42,457 nt of DNA from Peptacetobacter sp900539645 (GCF_047807365.1 NZ_JBLOUI010000022.1:1-42457); one strand, 5' to 3'. Shown: positions 7,248-16,950, counted from the stretch's first letter. The notes: generated by a model from the letters alone, not told the origin. Program-made: numbers and translations.

Positions 7248-7290
7248 AAAAAAAGGGACTGTTGCAATTTATGCAACAGTCCCATATTTT
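7248..7290. terminator. Bidirectional terminator between lysR and purB
   Basis: A perfect 12-bp stem GGGACTGTTGCA/TGCAACAGTCCC (7255-7266 with 7272-7283) has a five-base loop. Seven A lie on the left, which gives a U-tract for the minus-strand purB operon, and T-rich sequence on the right serves lysR. Confidence 0.88.
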
Positions 7291-8721
7291 TTATACATTT
7301 ATTTCGTTGTCCATTTCTTTGTCGTCTTTGTGAGCTTCTAGTACTGGAGCAACTTCATTTTTTAGGAATTCTTCAACCTGCATTGGTGCGCATCCAACGT
7401 ATTTTTCTGGTTTAAGTATTTCGTTTAATTCTTCAAGAGTAACACCAAACATTTCGTCAGCTGCTATTCTTTCTATTAGGTCGTTTTTCTTACCTTCAAC
7501 CTTAACCATTCTACCAGCTTCTAAAGAATGTACTCTTATTCTTTCGTGTAAATCCTGTCTGTTTCCACCTTTTCTAACAGCGTCCATCATTATGTTTTCT
7601 GTAGCCATAAATGGAAGTTCGCTCATTAATCTCTGTTCTATAACTTTTGGATATACAACTAATCCATCTGCAACGTTGCAGTATAAGCTTAGTATACTAT
7701 CTACTGCTAAGAATGCTTCTGGCACGCTTATTCTCTTGTTGGCAGAGTCGTCTAATGTTCTTTCAAACCACTGAGTAGCTGTTGTTATAGCTGGGTTTAA
7801 AGCATCTACCATAACGTATCTAGCAAGTGCTGCTATTCTTTCACTTCTCATTGGGTTTCTCTTATATGCCATAGCAGAAGAACCTATCTGTTTCTTTTCG
7901 AATGGTTCTTCAACTTCTTTTAAGTGCTGAAGAAGTCTTATGTCGTTTGAGAATTTTGTAGCTGACTGAGCTATACCAGATAATATATTAAGAACTTTGC
8001 TGTCTATTTTTCTAGTGTAAGTCTGTCCAGATACAGCTATTACTTTGTCGTATCCCATTTTTTCAACTATTTTTCTATCAAGCTCTTTTACTTTTTCGTA
8101 ATCCCCTTCAAATAATTCAAGGAATGAGGCCTGAGTTCCTGTTGTTCCTTTTGATCCAAGAAGTCTTTTATCTGATAAGAAGTGTTCTATTTCTTCTAAA
8201 TCATATAATAAGTCCTGTATCCATAGTGTAGCTCTCTTACCTACTGTTGTTGGCTGAGCTGGCTGGAAGTGAGTAAATCCAAGTGTTGGAAGACTCTTAT
8301 ACTCATCTGCAAATTTAGATAATGCTTTTATAGCCATTACTAATTTTGTTCTAACAAGTTCCATACCTTCGTACATTAGTATTAAGTCTGTATTATCTCC
8401 AACGTAGCAAGAAGTAGCTCCTAAGTGTATTATTCCTGCTGCTTTAGGGCACTGCTGTCCGTAAGCGTAAACATGAGACATAACATCGTGTCTAACTTCT
8501 TTTTCTCTTGCAACAGCTACATCGTAGTTTATATCATCCTGATTTGCTTTTAATTCGTCTATCTGTTCCTGAGTTATTTCAAGACCTAGCTCCATTTCTG
8601 ATTCAGCTAGTGCTATCCATAATTTTCTCCATGTACGGAATTTTTTGTCATTAGAGAAAAGCTGTTTCATCTCTTTACTCGCATAACGTGATGTTAGTGG
8701 TGACTGATATATTTCGTTCAT
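7291..8721 (-). CDS. purB: Adenylosuccinate lyase
   Basis: The protein has 476 aa. It removes fumarate from SAICAR in IMP synthesis and from adenylosuccinate in AMP synthesis. Fumarase/aspartase superfamily landmarks are the HLGATSCYVGDN segment (about 99-110), the catalytic His in THFQPAQPTTVGKR (His 151), and the signature loop GSSAMAYKRNPMRSE (280-294) with the catalytic serine. Length is that of the longer PurB type. ATG 8721 is preceded by GGAGG. It is the last gene of the purA-purF-carAB-purC-purB operon, 63 bases after purC, and is followed by a strong terminator. Confidence 0.95.
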   Translation of the reverse strand: MNEIYQSPLTSRYASKEMKQLFSNDKKFRTWRKLWIALAESEMELGLEITQEQIDELKANQDDINYDVAVAREKEVRHDVMSHVYAYGQQCPKAAGIIHLGATSCYVGDNTDLILMYEGMELVRTKLVMAIKALSKFADEYKSLPTLGFTHFQPAQPTTVGKRATLWIQDLLYDLEEIEHFLSDKRLLGSKGTTGTQASFLELFEGDYEKVKELDRKIVEKMGYDKVIAVSGQTYTRKIDSKVLNILSGIAQSATKFSNDIRLLQHLKEVEEPFEKKQIGSSAMAYKRNPMRSERIAALARYVMVDALNPAITTATQWFERTLDDSANKRISVPEAFLAVDSILSLYCNVADGLVVYPKVIEQRLMSELPFMATENIMMDAVRKGGNRQDLHERIRVHSLEAGRMVKVEGKKNDLIERIAADEMFGVTLEELNEILKPEKYVGCAPMQVEEFLKNEVAPVLEAHKDDKEMDNEINV

Positions 8722-8784
8722 ATTATCCTCCGATTTTTATTTTAATTTTTATTATACTCTTTTTGTTTATATAATAAGTTCAAA

Positions 8785-9495
8785 TTATATTCCTAATCTG
8801 CTCATTACTTCATCATAGGCTTCTTTCACTCCACCTAAATCTCTTCTAAATCTATCTTTATCTAGTTTTTCGTGAGTGTTTATATCCCAAAGTCTGCAAG
8901 TGTCAGGAGATATCTCATCTGCTAAGATTATTCTTCCATGGTATCTTCCCATTTCTATTTTGAAGTCTACTAATTCTATGTCAGCCTGTTTGAAATACTC
9001 TATTAAGAAATCATTTATTTTCATTGTCATATCTTTTATAGCGTCTAGTTCTTCCTTAGTAGCTGCACCTATTGCCATTATCTGGCTGTCGTTTATCATT
9101 GGATCCCCAAGTGCATCGTCTTTTAAGCAGAATTCTAATGTAGGATTTTTTAGTACAGTTCCTTCTTCTACACCAAATCTCTTAGAAAAGCTACCTGCAG
9201 CTATGTTTCTAACTATTATTTCAAGTGGTACTATTTCCACCTTTTTAACTATTGTTTCTCTATCTGAAATTTCTTCAACTAAATGAGTTTCTATTCCCTT
9301 TTCTTCTTCTAGTTTTTTAAATATAAAGTTGGCCATTCTGTTGTTTATAACACCTTTTCCGTCTATCTGTCCTTTTTTAAGTCCATTGAATGCAGTTGCA
9401 TCGTCTTTGTATGATATTAATAAGCAATCATCATTCCCTTCTATTTCATAGACTCTTTTGGCTTTACCTTCATATAACATTTTTCCTTTATTCAT
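8785..9495 (-). CDS. purC: SAICAR synthetase (phosphoribosylaminoimidazole-succinocarboxamide synthase)
   Basis: The protein has 236 aa. It joins aspartate to CAIR using ATP to make SAICAR, step 8 of IMP synthesis, directly feeding PurB encoded next to it. Typical motifs are the N-terminal LYEGKAKRVYE, SYKDDATAFNG, the EIVPLEIIVRNIAAGS block, and the C-terminal SPDTCRLWD. It is the normal single-domain bacterial size. A GGGGAGG ribosome site precedes ATG 9495. It is 117 bases after carB, with a 15-bp hairpin in that gap. Confidence 0.95.
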   Translation of the reverse strand: MNKGKMLYEGKAKRVYEIEGNDDCLLISYKDDATAFNGLKKGQIDGKGVINNRMANFIFKKLEEEKGIETHLVEEISDRETIVKKVEIVPLEIIVRNIAAGSFSKRFGVEEGTVLKNPTLEFCLKDDALGDPMINDSQIMAIGAATKEELDAIKDMTMKINDFLIEYFKQADIELVDFKIEMGRYHGRIILADEISPDTCRLWDINTHEKLDKDRFRRDLGGVKEAYDEVMSRLGI

Positions 9496-9551
9496 CTTAG
9501 TTTCCTCCCCTTAAAGTATACATTTCATAATATTCTATAAGTTCAAATTCT

Positions 9552-9594
9552 AAACTGCACATATATTAAATTTTCTATTATATATGTGCAGTTT
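9552..9594. terminator. Strong hairpin between carB and purC
   Basis: A 15-bp stem AAACTGCACATATAT (9552-9566) pairs with its complement at 9580-9594. The U-tract on the minus side is poor, so it may be a partial terminator, a processing site or an mRNA stabiliser that sets purC-purB levels against carAB. Confidence 0.5.
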
Positions 9595-9612
9595 TCATCA
9601 TCACTTACAATT

Positions 9613-12600
9613 TTATACATATATTGAATTTATATCAACTAGTCTGGTATTTTCTTCTGAGTAGTGACTTAATAAACTTTCTGCAAGTGCATTTGCTGTG
9701 TCTATTGAAGTTAGACAAGGAACAGCGTAATCTATTGCTTTTCTTCTGATTTTAACACTGTCTCTTGTAGGTATTCTACCCTTAGAAGATGTTGAAATTA
9801 CATATTTTACTACTCCACTTTCTATTAACTTACTTGTGTTGTTTACTCTGTCTTCGTGAATTTTATTTACTACTGTAACATCCATTCCTTCTTCTTCAAG
9901 AACTTTGGCAGTTCCTTCTGTAGCGTATAATTTAAATCCTAGTCTTTCAAATTTTTCAGCTACTTCTGCTATTTCTGGTTTATCTCCATCTTTTACAGAT
10001 ATAAATACTCCACCGTCTTTTTCCATATGGTATCCAGCAGCTGCTAGTCCTTTAAATACTGCTTCTTTTAGATTTCTACCTATACCTAAAACTTCCCCAG
10101 TAGATTTCATTTCTGGTCCTAAGTGTACATCTAGGTCTATTAATTTTTCGAATGAGAATACTGGTACTTTGGCTGCAAAGTATTTCTGTCCTTTAAATAG
10201 CCCTGTTCCAAATCCCATATCTTTTATTTTTTCTCCAAGCATTGCTCTAACTGCAAGCTCAACCATTGGAACACCAGTTATTTTACTTAGGTAAGGTATT
10301 GTACGAGAAGATCTTGGATTTACTTCTATTACATATATTTTTCCTTCGTATATAACGTACTGTATATTTACAAGTCCCTTAGTTTTTAAAGAAACTGCAA
10401 GCTGTTTTGAGTATTCAACTATTTTTTCTTTTAGTTTTTCACTTATATTCCATGAAGGACAAACTGCTATAGAGTCACCTGAGTGTACTCCTGCTCTTTC
10501 TATATGTTCCATTATTCCCGGAATTAATATATCCTCTCCATCACATATAGCATCAACTTCTACTTCTACACCCATCATATATTTATCTATTAGTATTGGG
10601 TTGTCCTTTTTGTTTGATTTTAGTATTATTTTCATGTATTCTTTGATATCTTCATCGCCGAATGCAATTATCATATTCTGTCCACCTAATACGTAAGATG
10701 GTCTCATAAGTACTGGGTATCCAAGTTCATTTGCAGCTTTTAAGGCTTCATCTTCTGTAAGAACTGTATGTCCCTGTGGTCTTTTTATGTGTAGAGATTC
10801 AAGAAGTTCATCAAATCTTTCTCTATCCTCTGCCATATCTATGCTTTCTGCACTAGATCCTAATACATTTATTCCCTGACTTTCTAGGAACTTAGTTAGG
10901 TTTATAGCTGTCTGACCACCAAATGCAACTACTACTCCATAAGGTTTTTCTGTATTCATTACGTTCATTACATCTTCTGGAGTAAGTGGTTCAAAGTATA
11001 GTCTATCCGCTGTATCAAAGTCTGTAGATACAGTTTCTGGGTTGTTGTTTATTATAACAACATCAAATCCTGCTTTTTTAAGTGCCCATACACAGTGAAC
11101 TGCAGAGTAGTCGAATTCTATCCCCTGTCCTATTCTTATCGGTCCTGAACCAAGAACTACTACAGTTTTTCTCTCTCTTATTCCTTTTCTTTCTATAAAC
11201 TCATCCGCTTCATTTACTTCATCACAGCAACTATAGAAGTATGGAGTTTCTGCTTTAAATTCTCCTGCACAAGTGTCGACCATTTTAAATGACGCTGGAG
11301 CTGAGTAATTTACTTTTTCTCCACTTATTCTTTCTATTGTAGAGTTTAAGAATCCGTATCTTTTTGCAACGTTATAAGTAGCTTCTGATACATTTCCTTT
11401 AGATAGTTCTTTTTCTACTTCTGCTATATTTTTCATTTTATATAAGAACCAGTTATCTACTTTTGTTATTTCATGTATTTCTTCACAAGATATTCCTCTT
11501 TTTAATGCTTCATATATTACGAATACTCTTTCATCGTTGCATACATGAAGAGCTTCTTTTACCTGTTCATCTGAATACGCAGCAACTTTTGGAAGAGTAC
11601 AGCAGTCTGTTTTGTTTTCAGATCCTCTAACAGCTTTCATAAGTGCTGTTTCAAAGTTCTGTCCTATAGCCATTACCTCACCTGTAGCCTTCATCTGAGT
11701 ACCAAGTTCTCTCTTAGCATATACAAATTTGTCAAATGGCCATTTAGGGAATTTAACAACAACATAGTCAAGAGCTGGCTCGAAGCATGCGTAAGTCTGT
11801 TTAGTTATTTCATTTTTTATTTCATCTAATCTATATCCAAGTGCTATTTTTGCAGCAACTTTTGCTATTGGGTATCCTGTAGCTTTTGAAGCTAGAGCCG
11901 AAGATCTTGAAACCCTTGGGTTTACTTCTATTACAGCATATTCGTCGCTATTTGGATTAAGTGCAAACTGGCAGTTACATCCACCTTCAACACCCATAGC
12001 ATCAACTATTTTTATAGCTGCTGTTCTAAGCATCTGGTATTCTTTATCTGCAAGTGTAACCGCTGGAGCTATTACTATACTATCTCCTGTATGTACTCCA
12101 ACTGGGTCAAAGTTTTCCATTGAACATACAGTTATAGCATTTCCTGCTCCATCTCTTACAACTTCAAACTCTATTTCTTTCCATCCAGATATACATTTTT
12201 CAACTAATATCTGTGTTATTGGAGATAATCTAAGTCCATTTTCTGCAATCTTTTTAAATTCTTCCTCGTCGTTTGCGATTCCACCACCGCTTCCTCCAAG
12301 AGTAAACGCTGGTCTAACTATTACTGGGTAACCTATTTTTCCTGCGAATTCTACAGCAGAATCTAGGTCTTCAACTATTTCTGAAGGTATTACAGGCTGT
12401 CCTATTTCAAGCATTGTATCTTTGAACATCTGTCTATCTTCAGCTTTATCTATTGTTTCTGGGTCTGCTCCAAGAAGCTTAACACCCATTTTTTCTAGGT
12501 ATCCTTCTTTAGCTAACTGCATTGAAAGAGTTAGAGCTGTCTGCCCACCTAATGTAGAAAGTATACTGTCTGGTCTTTCTTTTTCTATTATTCTTTTTAA

Positions 12601-12819
12601 TGTAGTAACTGTTAATGGCTCTATATATATTTTGTCAGCCATTGCGTTGTCAGTCATTATAGTCGCTGGATTTGAGTTAACTAGTATAACTTCCTTTCCA
12701 TCTTCTTTTAAAGACTGACAAGCCTGTGTTCCAGAATAATCAAATTCTGCTGCCTGTCCTATTACTATAGGTCCTGAACCTATTAAAAGTACTTTCTGTA
12801 TGTCGTTATTTTTAGGCAT
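9613..12819 (-). CDS. carB: Carbamoyl-phosphate synthase, large subunit
   Basis: The protein has 1068 aa. With CarA it makes carbamoyl phosphate from glutamine, bicarbonate and two ATP, for pyrimidines and arginine. The two homologous ATP-grasp halves are visible: LLIGSGPIVIGQAAEFDYSG at the start and VVLGSGPIRIGQGIEFDYSA near 555, with ATP-binding NPRVSRSSALASKATGYP and NPRSSRTIPYLSKITGVP. The C-terminal 140 residues are the allosteric MGS-like domain (YATEGTAKVLEE). It is full length with no break. Its ATG overlaps the carA stop by one base (TAATG), so the subunits are translationally coupled. It lies inside a purine gene cluster, which is uncommon. Confidence 0.96.
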   Translation of the reverse strand: MPKNNDIQKVLLIGSGPIVIGQAAEFDYSGTQACQSLKEDGKEVILVNSNPATIMTDNAMADKIYIEPLTVTTLKRIIEKERPDSILSTLGGQTALTLSMQLAKEGYLEKMGVKLLGADPETIDKAEDRQMFKDTMLEIGQPVIPSEIVEDLDSAVEFAGKIGYPVIVRPAFTLGGSGGGIANDEEEFKKIAENGLRLSPITQILVEKCISGWKEIEFEVVRDGAGNAITVCSMENFDPVGVHTGDSIVIAPAVTLADKEYQMLRTAAIKIVDAMGVEGGCNCQFALNPNSDEYAVIEVNPRVSRSSALASKATGYPIAKVAAKIALGYRLDEIKNEITKQTYACFEPALDYVVVKFPKWPFDKFVYAKRELGTQMKATGEVMAIGQNFETALMKAVRGSENKTDCCTLPKVAAYSDEQVKEALHVCNDERVFVIYEALKRGISCEEIHEITKVDNWFLYKMKNIAEVEKELSKGNVSEATYNVAKRYGFLNSTIERISGEKVNYSAPASFKMVDTCAGEFKAETPYFYSCCDEVNEADEFIERKGIRERKTVVVLGSGPIRIGQGIEFDYSAVHCVWALKKAGFDVVIINNNPETVSTDFDTADRLYFEPLTPEDVMNVMNTEKPYGVVVAFGGQTAINLTKFLESQGINVLGSSAESIDMAEDRERFDELLESLHIKRPQGHTVLTEDEALKAANELGYPVLMRPSYVLGGQNMIIAFGDEDIKEYMKIILKSNKKDNPILIDKYMMGVEVEVDAICDGEDILIPGIMEHIERAGVHSGDSIAVCPSWNISEKLKEKIVEYSKQLAVSLKTKGLVNIQYVIYEGKIYVIEVNPRSSRTIPYLSKITGVPMVELAVRAMLGEKIKDMGFGTGLFKGQKYFAAKVPVFSFEKLIDLDVHLGPEMKSTGEVLGIGRNLKEAVFKGLAAAGYHMEKDGGVFISVKDGDKPEIAEVAEKFERLGFKLYATEGTAKVLEEEGMDVTVVNKIHEDRVNNTSKLIESGVVKYVISTSSKGRIPTRDSVKIRRKAIDYAVPCLTSIDTANALAESLLSHYSEENTRLVDINSIYV

Positions 12820-13889
12820 TATATCTCAACTCCTTCCATTAAACTTATAAATCTATCAAATAAATATGCTGTATCCTGTGGTCCACCACAAGCTTCTGGA
12901 TGGAACTGTACTGAGAATACTGGCATATCTGTGTATTTTATTCCTTCACAAGTACCGTCATTTACATTTGTAAATAATAATTCTGCATTTTTAGGTAATT
13001 CATCATTGTCAACTGCATATCCATGATTCTGGCTTGATACGTATATTCTTCCTGTTGAAAGATCTTTAACAGGCTGATTTCCACCTCTGTGTCCATATTT
13101 TAATTTAATAGTAGTTCCTCCCTGAGAAAGAGCTAATAACTGATGACCTAAACAAATTCCAAATGTAGGTATATTTGCCTTGCATAGTTCTTTTAATTCT
13201 TCTATTATTTTTACATTGTCCTTTGGATCTCCAGGTCCATTAGATAGCATTATTCCGTCTGGATTTAATGCTTTTATTTCCTCAGCTGTTGTAGATGCAG
13301 GCACTGTTGTTACATTGCATCCTCTTTTTAATAATTCTCTTCTTATATTTCTCTTAGCACCGAAATCCCATAATACTACGTTATACTTAGCATCTTCCAC
13401 TTTATCAGTAAATGACTCTTCACAAGTAACTGCTTCAACCATATCAAAGTATTCTACATCTATTTTTTCATTTTCTTTAACTGGTTCAGAAGTTATTTTT
13501 GCCTTCATAGTACCATGTTCTCTAAGTACTCTTGTAAGTTCTCTTGTATCTATACCGTATACTCCTGGTATATCGTTCTTTTTAAGGTATTCATCAAGTG
13601 TACCCTCACATCTGTAGTTAGAAGGATGTTCACAGTACTCTCTAACTATATAAGCTTTTACAAAAGAGCCTCTACTTTCGGCATCTTCTTCTATTATTCC
13701 GTAGTTTCCTATAAGTGGGAATGTCTGAACAACTATCTGCCCACAGTAACTTGGGTCTGTAAGTGTTTCAAAATATCCTGTCATTCCAGTAGTAAATACT
13801 ATTTCGCCAGTTATTTCCTTTTCCCGTCCAAAAGATTTTCCTTCAAAAATCTTTCCATTTTCAAGAATTAAGTTGATTTTCTTTTCCAA
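12819..13889 (-). CDS. carA: Carbamoyl-phosphate synthase, small (glutaminase) subunit
   Basis: The protein has 356 aa. It hydrolyses glutamine and channels ammonia to CarB. The N-terminal CPSase small domain has LILENGKIFEGKSFG and TGMTGYFETLTDPSYCGQ. The C-terminal class I amidotransferase has the nucleophile in GICLGHQLLAL and the His/Glu in FHPEAC. The frame is open to a TTG at 13916, but TTG 13889 lies seven bases after AAGGAGG, avoids overlap with the purF stop at 13909, and fits the family N-terminus. There is no ATG nearby. It overlaps carB by one base and follows purF by 19 bases. Confidence 0.94.
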   Translation of the reverse strand: MEKKINLILENGKIFEGKSFGREKEITGEIVFTTGMTGYFETLTDPSYCGQIVVQTFPLIGNYGIIEEDAESRGSFVKAYIVREYCEHPSNYRCEGTLDEYLKKNDIPGVYGIDTRELTRVLREHGTMKAKITSEPVKENEKIDVEYFDMVEAVTCEESFTDKVEDAKYNVVLWDFGAKRNIRRELLKRGCNVTTVPASTTAEEIKALNPDGIMLSNGPGDPKDNVKIIEELKELCKANIPTFGICLGHQLLALSQGGTTIKLKYGHRGGNQPVKDLSTGRIYVSSQNHGYAVDNDELPKNAELLFTNVNDGTCEGIKYTDMPVFSVQFHPEACGGPQDTAYLFDRFISLMEGVEI

Positions 13890-13908
13890 AGTTAGTGCCT
13901 CCTTTTTT

Positions 13909-15312
13909 CTATTCAAACTGTGATTTGCTGTAGTTTTCTATTATAAGAGGATAATTTCCATCGAAACATCCTGTACAGAAATCTCTGCAACATTTTCCAC
14001 ATGCTTTCTTTAACCCCTCTATGCTTATAAACCCTAGTGAATCAGCGCCTATGCTTTTTCTGATTTCTTCTAATTCCATTTTATTTGCTATTAGATTTTC
14101 TTCGCTATCTATATCTGTTCCAAAGTTACAAGTGTGTTTGAACATCGGTGAAGATACAAGCATATGCACCTCTTTAGCACCTGCCCGTCTTACATTTTTG
14201 ATTATCTTAGCACTTGTAGTTCCTCTTACTATAGAGTCGTCTATAAGTATTACTCTCTTGTCTTTTAAATTACTTGCAAGAGGATTTAATTTTAGTTTAA
14301 CCGCTTTTTCTCTCTGCTCTTGTGTTGGGAATATGAAACTTCTTCCAATGTATCTATTCTTTACAAATCCAAATTCAAAAGGCATATTGCTTTCTTTTGC
14401 ATATCCAATGGCTGCCTCTATTCCACTATCTGGCACACCACATACGACATCTGCGTCTATTTTGAATTCTTTTGCAAGTTCTCTTCCCATGTTTATTCTT
14501 GCATCGTATACATTTAATCCATCTATGTTTGAGTCTGTTCTGGCAAAGTATACATACTCAAATATACAAGAGCCCTTTTTTTCTCTATTTAATATCATTT
14601 TGCTATCTATAGAAAGATCTTCGTTTATTACGACCATTTCTCCTGGTTCAATATCTCTAATTAATTCATAGTTTATACTATCAAATGCACAGCTTTCAGA
14701 TGCCACAGCTATTCCATTTTCACCTTTACCTATACAAAGAGGTCTAAATCCCCATCCATCTCTTATCGCTACTAGTTTGTTTTGAGATGTCATTATAACA
14801 AGTGAAAATGCACCTTCTAGTTTTTCAACTGCTTTTTCAATAGCTTTTAATTCATCTTTTTCTGTAAGCATTTCAAATGCGATTAATTTCGCTATAGATT
14901 CACTATCATTAGTAGATCTAAATATACATCCTTCTTTTTCAAGACCTTTTCTTATTTCCATTGAGTTGACAATATTCCCATTGTGAGCAACTGCAACCCT
15001 TCCCCTTAAATACTCCGCTAGTATTGGCTGAGTATTTGCCTTTGAGTTAGAGCCTGTTGTAGAGTATCTAACGTGTCCTATAGATACTTCAGCATCTCCT
15101 AAGTCGCTTATATCCTTTGGTGAGAATACCTCGCTTACTAATCCCTTATTTTTAAATAAATTTATTTTTTCTCCAACTAACGATGCTATTCCTGCACCTT
15201 CCTGACCTCTGTGCTGAAGTGCCATAAGTGCAGAATGAGTCATACTAGCTGAATCATTTTCTTTGGTTCTTATCCCAAAAACTCCACATTCTTCTCTTAA
15301 CTTTTCTTCCAT
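13909..15312 (-). CDS. purF: Amidophosphoribosyltransferase
   Basis: The protein has 467 aa. It catalyses the first committed step of purine synthesis: PRPP plus glutamine to phosphoribosylamine. A short propeptide (MEEKLREE) precedes C9, the Ntn-hydrolase nucleophile, in ECGVFGI. The glutaminase domain has GHVRYSTTG and AHNGNIVN; the PRTase domain has the PRPP loop VILIDDSIVRGTTS. The C-terminal CGKCCRDFCTGC cluster plus the upstream KHTCNFG Cys suit a 4Fe-4S cluster, as in the B. subtilis enzyme type. The gene is second in the operon, 130 bases after purA and 19 before carA. Other early purine genes (purD, purL, purM, purN) are not in this window. Confidence 0.95.
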   Translation of the reverse strand: MEEKLREECGVFGIRTKENDSASMTHSALMALQHRGQEGAGIASLVGEKINLFKNKGLVSEVFSPKDISDLGDAEVSIGHVRYSTTGSNSKANTQPILAEYLRGRVAVAHNGNIVNSMEIRKGLEKEGCIFRSTNDSESIAKLIAFEMLTEKDELKAIEKAVEKLEGAFSLVIMTSQNKLVAIRDGWGFRPLCIGKGENGIAVASESCAFDSINYELIRDIEPGEMVVINEDLSIDSKMILNREKKGSCIFEYVYFARTDSNIDGLNVYDARINMGRELAKEFKIDADVVCGVPDSGIEAAIGYAKESNMPFEFGFVKNRYIGRSFIFPTQEQREKAVKLKLNPLASNLKDKRVILIDDSIVRGTTSAKIIKNVRRAGAKEVHMLVSSPMFKHTCNFGTDIDSEENLIANKMELEEIRKSIGADSLGFISIEGLKKACGKCCRDFCTGCFDGNYPLIIENYSKSQFE

Positions 15313-15371
15313 TCTTCTATTCCTCTTTTTTAATATAGTTTTTGTTTACTTTATAGTTTTTCTTTTAAATA

Positions 15372-15407
15372 GGGATATGCCCTGTAAAAATTTACAAAAC
15401 ATATCCC
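15372..15407. other. Hairpin in the purA-purF gap
   Basis: GGGATATG/CATATCCC (15372-15379 with 15400-15407) continues inward through partly paired TGTAAA/TTTACA. On the minus strand it is followed by TATTTAAAAG, a weak U-tract. It may be a leaky terminator or processing site in the 130-base purA-purF gap; I see no convincing separate purF promoter. Confidence 0.45.
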
Positions 15408-15442
15408 ATTATTCTCAAATTGTCTGCAACGATGCAAAAATA

Positions 15443-16723
15443 CTAGTCTGGTACTACTATGTATTCTTCTCTTTCAGCTCCAACTGAAACGTATTTTATC
15501 TTGCACCCAACAGCTTTTTCTATATATTCTATGTATTCTCTAGCTGCTTTTGGTAATTCTTCTAATTTTCTGCAACCAGATATATCTTCATGCCATCCAT
15601 CTACGTATTCGTAAACTGGTTTAGCGTTTTCTAATTTTTCCCCTATTGGGAATACATCTAATTCTTTTCCTTCAAAAGTATATCCTACACATACTGGTAT
15701 TTTATCCATGTATGAAAGAACGTCTAATTTAGTAAGAGCTATTTCATCTGCTCCCTGCATTCTAACACCGTATTTAGATGCAAGAACGTCAAATCCACCA
15801 ACTCTTCTTGGTCTACCTGTAGCTGCACCGTATTCGTTACCAGCTTTTCTTAAATGTTCTGCTTCTTCTCCAAATAATTCAGCTGTGAAAGGTCCTTCAC
15901 CAACACAAGTAGAGTAAGCTTTCATTATACCTACAGTAAGGTCTAATTTTCTATTTGGCACACCAGACCCTATTGGTGCATAAGAAGCTATAGTTGATGA
16001 TGAAGATGTAAATGGATATATACCAAAGTCTATATCTCTTAAAGCACCTAACTGTGCTTCAAACATTACATTTTTACCATTTGCAGCTGCATTATCTATG
16101 AAAAGACCTGTATCACATATATAATCTTTTAATTCATATCCGTACTCTTTTATCCATGCAAACATTTCTTCTGCATCTAATTTTTCAGATTCGTAACCTT
16201 TTTCTATCATAAGGTTTTTCCATTCAACTATATTTGCTATTTTAGCTTTTAAGCTTTCTTCACTATCAAGAAGATCTCCCATTCTTATACCTTTTTTCAT
16301 GTATTTATCTCCATATACTGGAGCTATACCTCTTCTTGTTGAACCGTACTTAGCGTCTTTTAATCTTTCTTCTTCTAAGCAGTCCTGCTGAACGTGATAT
16401 GGCATACATATTATAGCTCTATCACTTATTTTTAAGTTTGCTGGAGTTATTTTTATTCCAGCTTCTCTTAATCTTCCCATTTCTCCATGAAGATGTTTTA
16501 AATCTATTACTACACCGTTCCCCATAACATTTACAACATCTTCTCTTAATATTCCTGATGGAAGTAGATTAAGAACGAATTTTCCTTTTTCATTTATTAC
16601 TGTATGTCCCGCATTGTTTCCACCCTGGTATCTTACAACAACATCGTAATCTTCTGAAAGAAGGTCTACCATTCTTCCTTTTCCTTCGTCTCCCCAGTTT
16701 ATTCCTGTTATAGCTGTTAACAT
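15443..16723 (-). CDS. purA: Adenylosuccinate synthetase
   Basis: The protein has 426 aa. It condenses IMP and aspartate with GTP to give adenylosuccinate, which PurB (last gene of this operon) converts to AMP. Motifs include the GTP-binding GDEGKGR (11-17), the catalytic His in NNAGHTV, EAQLGALRDIDFGIYPFTSSS, and the IMP/Asp loop TGRPRRVGGFD. It is full length. ATG 16723 has AAAGGA upstream. It is the first gene of the cluster and has a ~220-base structured leader with its own promoter, so its expression may be controlled at the RNA level. Confidence 0.95.
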   Translation of the reverse strand: MLTAITGINWGDEGKGRMVDLLSEDYDVVVRYQGGNNAGHTVINEKGKFVLNLLPSGILREDVVNVMGNGVVIDLKHLHGEMGRLREAGIKITPANLKISDRAIICMPYHVQQDCLEEERLKDAKYGSTRRGIAPVYGDKYMKKGIRMGDLLDSEESLKAKIANIVEWKNLMIEKGYESEKLDAEEMFAWIKEYGYELKDYICDTGLFIDNAAANGKNVMFEAQLGALRDIDFGIYPFTSSSSTIASYAPIGSGVPNRKLDLTVGIMKAYSTCVGEGPFTAELFGEEAEHLRKAGNEYGAATGRPRRVGGFDVLASKYGVRMQGADEIALTKLDVLSYMDKIPVCVGYTFEGKELDVFPIGEKLENAKPVYEYVDGWHEDISGCRKLEELPKAAREYIEYIEKAVGCKIKYVSVGAEREEYIVVPD

Positions 16724-16770
16724 ATATTACCTATCCTTTCTACCGCCCTACTGCGATAATGACAATATTT

Positions 16771-16946
16771 AAAGTACTCAATAGTACTTTACTACCCATT
16801 TTTTTCTTAGTTCAAAATGTGGTTTAGATGAACTTTCTATTTTTCGCCCCAAAAAAGGTGTTTACCAAAAGAAGGGTATAAAAATTACCAAATGAATTTA
16901 AAAAATTACCCTTTTCCCCTGATAAACACCCTCATGTTCAAATCTA
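16771..16946 (-). promoter_or_regulatory. Structured purA leader with terminator-like hairpin (candidate riboswitch/attenuator)
   Basis: On the minus strand, P1 GGTGTTTA/TAAACACC (16923-16930 with 16857-16864) encloses an AAGGGTA/TACCCTT stem and is followed by six T (16856-16851), so it can act as a terminator. Outside it, 16936-16946 can pair with 16825-16833 (nine pairs, two-base bulge), while 16829-16834 can instead pair with 16809-16814. A further 8-bp AAAGTACT hairpin is at 16771-16790. No uORF stands out. It does not match the purine, PRPP, ZTP or glutamine riboswitch motifs I know. Confidence 0.5.
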
Positions 16947-16950
16947 GGTT

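Noticed and set aside
9905..10294. Plus-strand frame inside carB
   Set aside because: Antisense shadow of a conserved coding region with no start signals or family match.
13890..13916. Longer carA start at TTG 13916
   Set aside because: It overlaps the purF stop and contains the AAGGAGG site that serves TTG 13889.
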